The notes under the pieces: generated by a model
What the model was told of the DNA's origin: nothing
The model's database searches: none
Seen by the model: the letters and a program-made list of their open reading frames with translations, nothing else
Made by a program: the position numbers and the translations under genes
DNA from: SFEB01 sp964612455
GTDB taxonomy: Bacteria; Bacillota; Clostridia; Christensenellales; CAG-314
Assembly: GCA_964612455.1 (NCBI GenBank)
Contig: CAZTCB010000001.1
Span: 44,313 to 108,312 of the forward strand
Length of the DNA stretch: 64,000 nucleotides
Reading direction: 5' to 3'
In this document: positions 63,300-64,000 of the stretch, piece by piece
How the letters are laid out: every line of letters starts with the position of its first letter
How positions within the stretch are numbered: position 1 is the first letter of the stretch

Positions 63300-64000
63300 C
63301 TATTTCGCTATAGGTATCACCCCGACGCAGTTATAATAAATCTCTATGGTTTGTTTTTTCTTTCCGTTCTCTTTCGTCGCTTCGTGAACGATAATACGCT
63401 CTATAAACTCTCTGACGATTTCCGGCGTTAGTTCGTTTATCTCCGTGTACTTTTTGACAAGTTTTAAGAACTTCCGCGTATTTTCGCTTTCGTCTTTTAC
63501 CGCAGACAATTCTTGCCTTAAAGCACTTACTCGTTCCGTTAACGATTTTTGTTCGTTTTCGTATGCTTCCGACATTTTCTTAAAACGTTCTTCCGTTATC
63601 GTCCCGCAAATTTTATCTTCATATAAACTCTGAATAATCCGATCGAGCGCGGCGATACGCTTTTCGCTTTCTTCATATTCTTTCGTTTTTGACAACAAAT
63701 CTTGCTTAGTTTCTTTACTTTTTTGCGATTGCAACAACTCAACGAATTCTTTTTCGTTTGCTCTTGCCGTCGCAAGCACTCTTTGTAAATCCAAAAGTAC
63801 GATTTTCTCTATCGTTTCAAGATTGACGGAATGAGAAGTACATTCTCGTCGTCCCGCCGTTCCTTTTCGATAAGTTGCGCATACGAAATGATCTTTCGTA
63901 TAACTTTTATGAACGTTGCAACGATTAAGATACAGTTTCTTCCCACAATCCGCGCAATAAAGCATTCCCGAAAACACGCTCATTTCGCCCATTCTCGCAG
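63300..64000 (-). CDS. large serine recombinase, C-terminal part (5' end outside window)
   Basis: The frame is open to base 64000, so the catalytic N-terminus with the serine nucleophile is not in the window. Visible are the recombinase zinc beta-ribbon (MLYCADCGKKLYLNR ... FVCATYRKG ... CTSH), a long coiled coil (about 75-180 of the visible part; Glu/Lys/Leu-rich) and a C-terminal DUF4368-like segment (EFIERIIVHEATKENGKKKQTIEIYYN in part). This is the layout of TnpX/Tn4451-type recombinases of integrative elements and prophages. It suggests the right end of the window enters a mobile element. Cargo cannot be seen. Confidence 0.93.
   Translation of the reverse strand, partial: ARMGEMSVFSGMLYCADCGKKLYLNRCNVHKSYTKDHFVCATYRKGTAGRRECTSHSVNLETIEKIVLLDLQRVLATARANEKEFVELLQSQKSKETKQDLLSKTKEYEESEKRIAALDRIIQSLYEDKICGTITEERFKKMSEAYENEQKSLTERVSALRQELSAVKDESENTRKFLKLVKKYTEINELTPEIVREFIERIIVHEATKENGKKKQTIEIYYNCVGVIPIAK

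Overview
The window is a compact, AT-rich bacterial chromosome segment from a spore-forming Firmicute of the class Clostridia. The evidence is the spoIIAA-spoIIAB-sigF cluster followed by spoVAC-AD-AE, the yunB and ytfJ sporulation genes, an IspH-ribosomal S1 fusion, a T-box leader on pheST, Gram-positive housekeeping order (ftsK-rimO-pgsA-cinA-recA-rny; miaB-mutS-mutL-miaA-ynbB) and GGAGG-type ribosome binding sites. Genus and species cannot be named from the sequence alone; an uncultured gut Clostridium relative would fit.

Layout. 1-11 kb, nearly all on the + strand: the end of an M16 peptidase gene, ftsK/spoIIIE, rimO, pgsA, a cinA-like gene, recA, rny, tRNA-Trp and rnhA. 11-15.5 kb: a membrane-anchored PadR-type regulator, a YgjP-type metallopeptidase, a XerS-like tyrosine recombinase with a 34-bp loxP/dif-like palindrome upstream, and lexA. 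15.5-36.5 kb, almost all on the - strand: ynbB-miaA-mutL-mutS-miaB, one + strand class A PBP, then thiI-iscS-mutS2-U32-pheT-pheS behind a Phe-specific T-box. 36.9-41.4 kb: the sporulation block. 41.8-49.8 kb: a YdeI-family gene and a complete type II-A CRISPR-Cas locus (17 repeats, csn2, cas2, cas1, cas9, divergent tracrRNA). 50.0-50.6 kb: six tRNAs. 50.8-61.6 kb: ispH-rpsA, plsC, cmk, aroH, a flavoprotein, surE, rluB, dacF, ytfJ, a DUF2953 gene, scpB, scpA and an M50 protease. 61.8-64 kb: a frameshifted prepilin-like surface protein gene and the C-terminal part of a large serine recombinase cut by the window edge.

Main points. Gene strand switches from + to - (convergent) near 11-15.5 kb, where a solitary XerS-like recombinase and a dif-like palindrome lie, so this may be the replication terminus. 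The CRISPR array is transcribed on the - strand from a recognisable leader promoter. The tracrRNA is transcribed on the + strand from a good sigma-A promoter just upstream of cas9, and its predicted duplex with the repeat has the 2-nt/4-nt bulge geometry known from S. pyogenes. The cas9 reading frame carries a +1 frameshift just after RuvC-I, and the prepilin gene a -1 frameshift in an A6 run. Both are either real lesions or assembly errors. Several genes appear to be leaderless.
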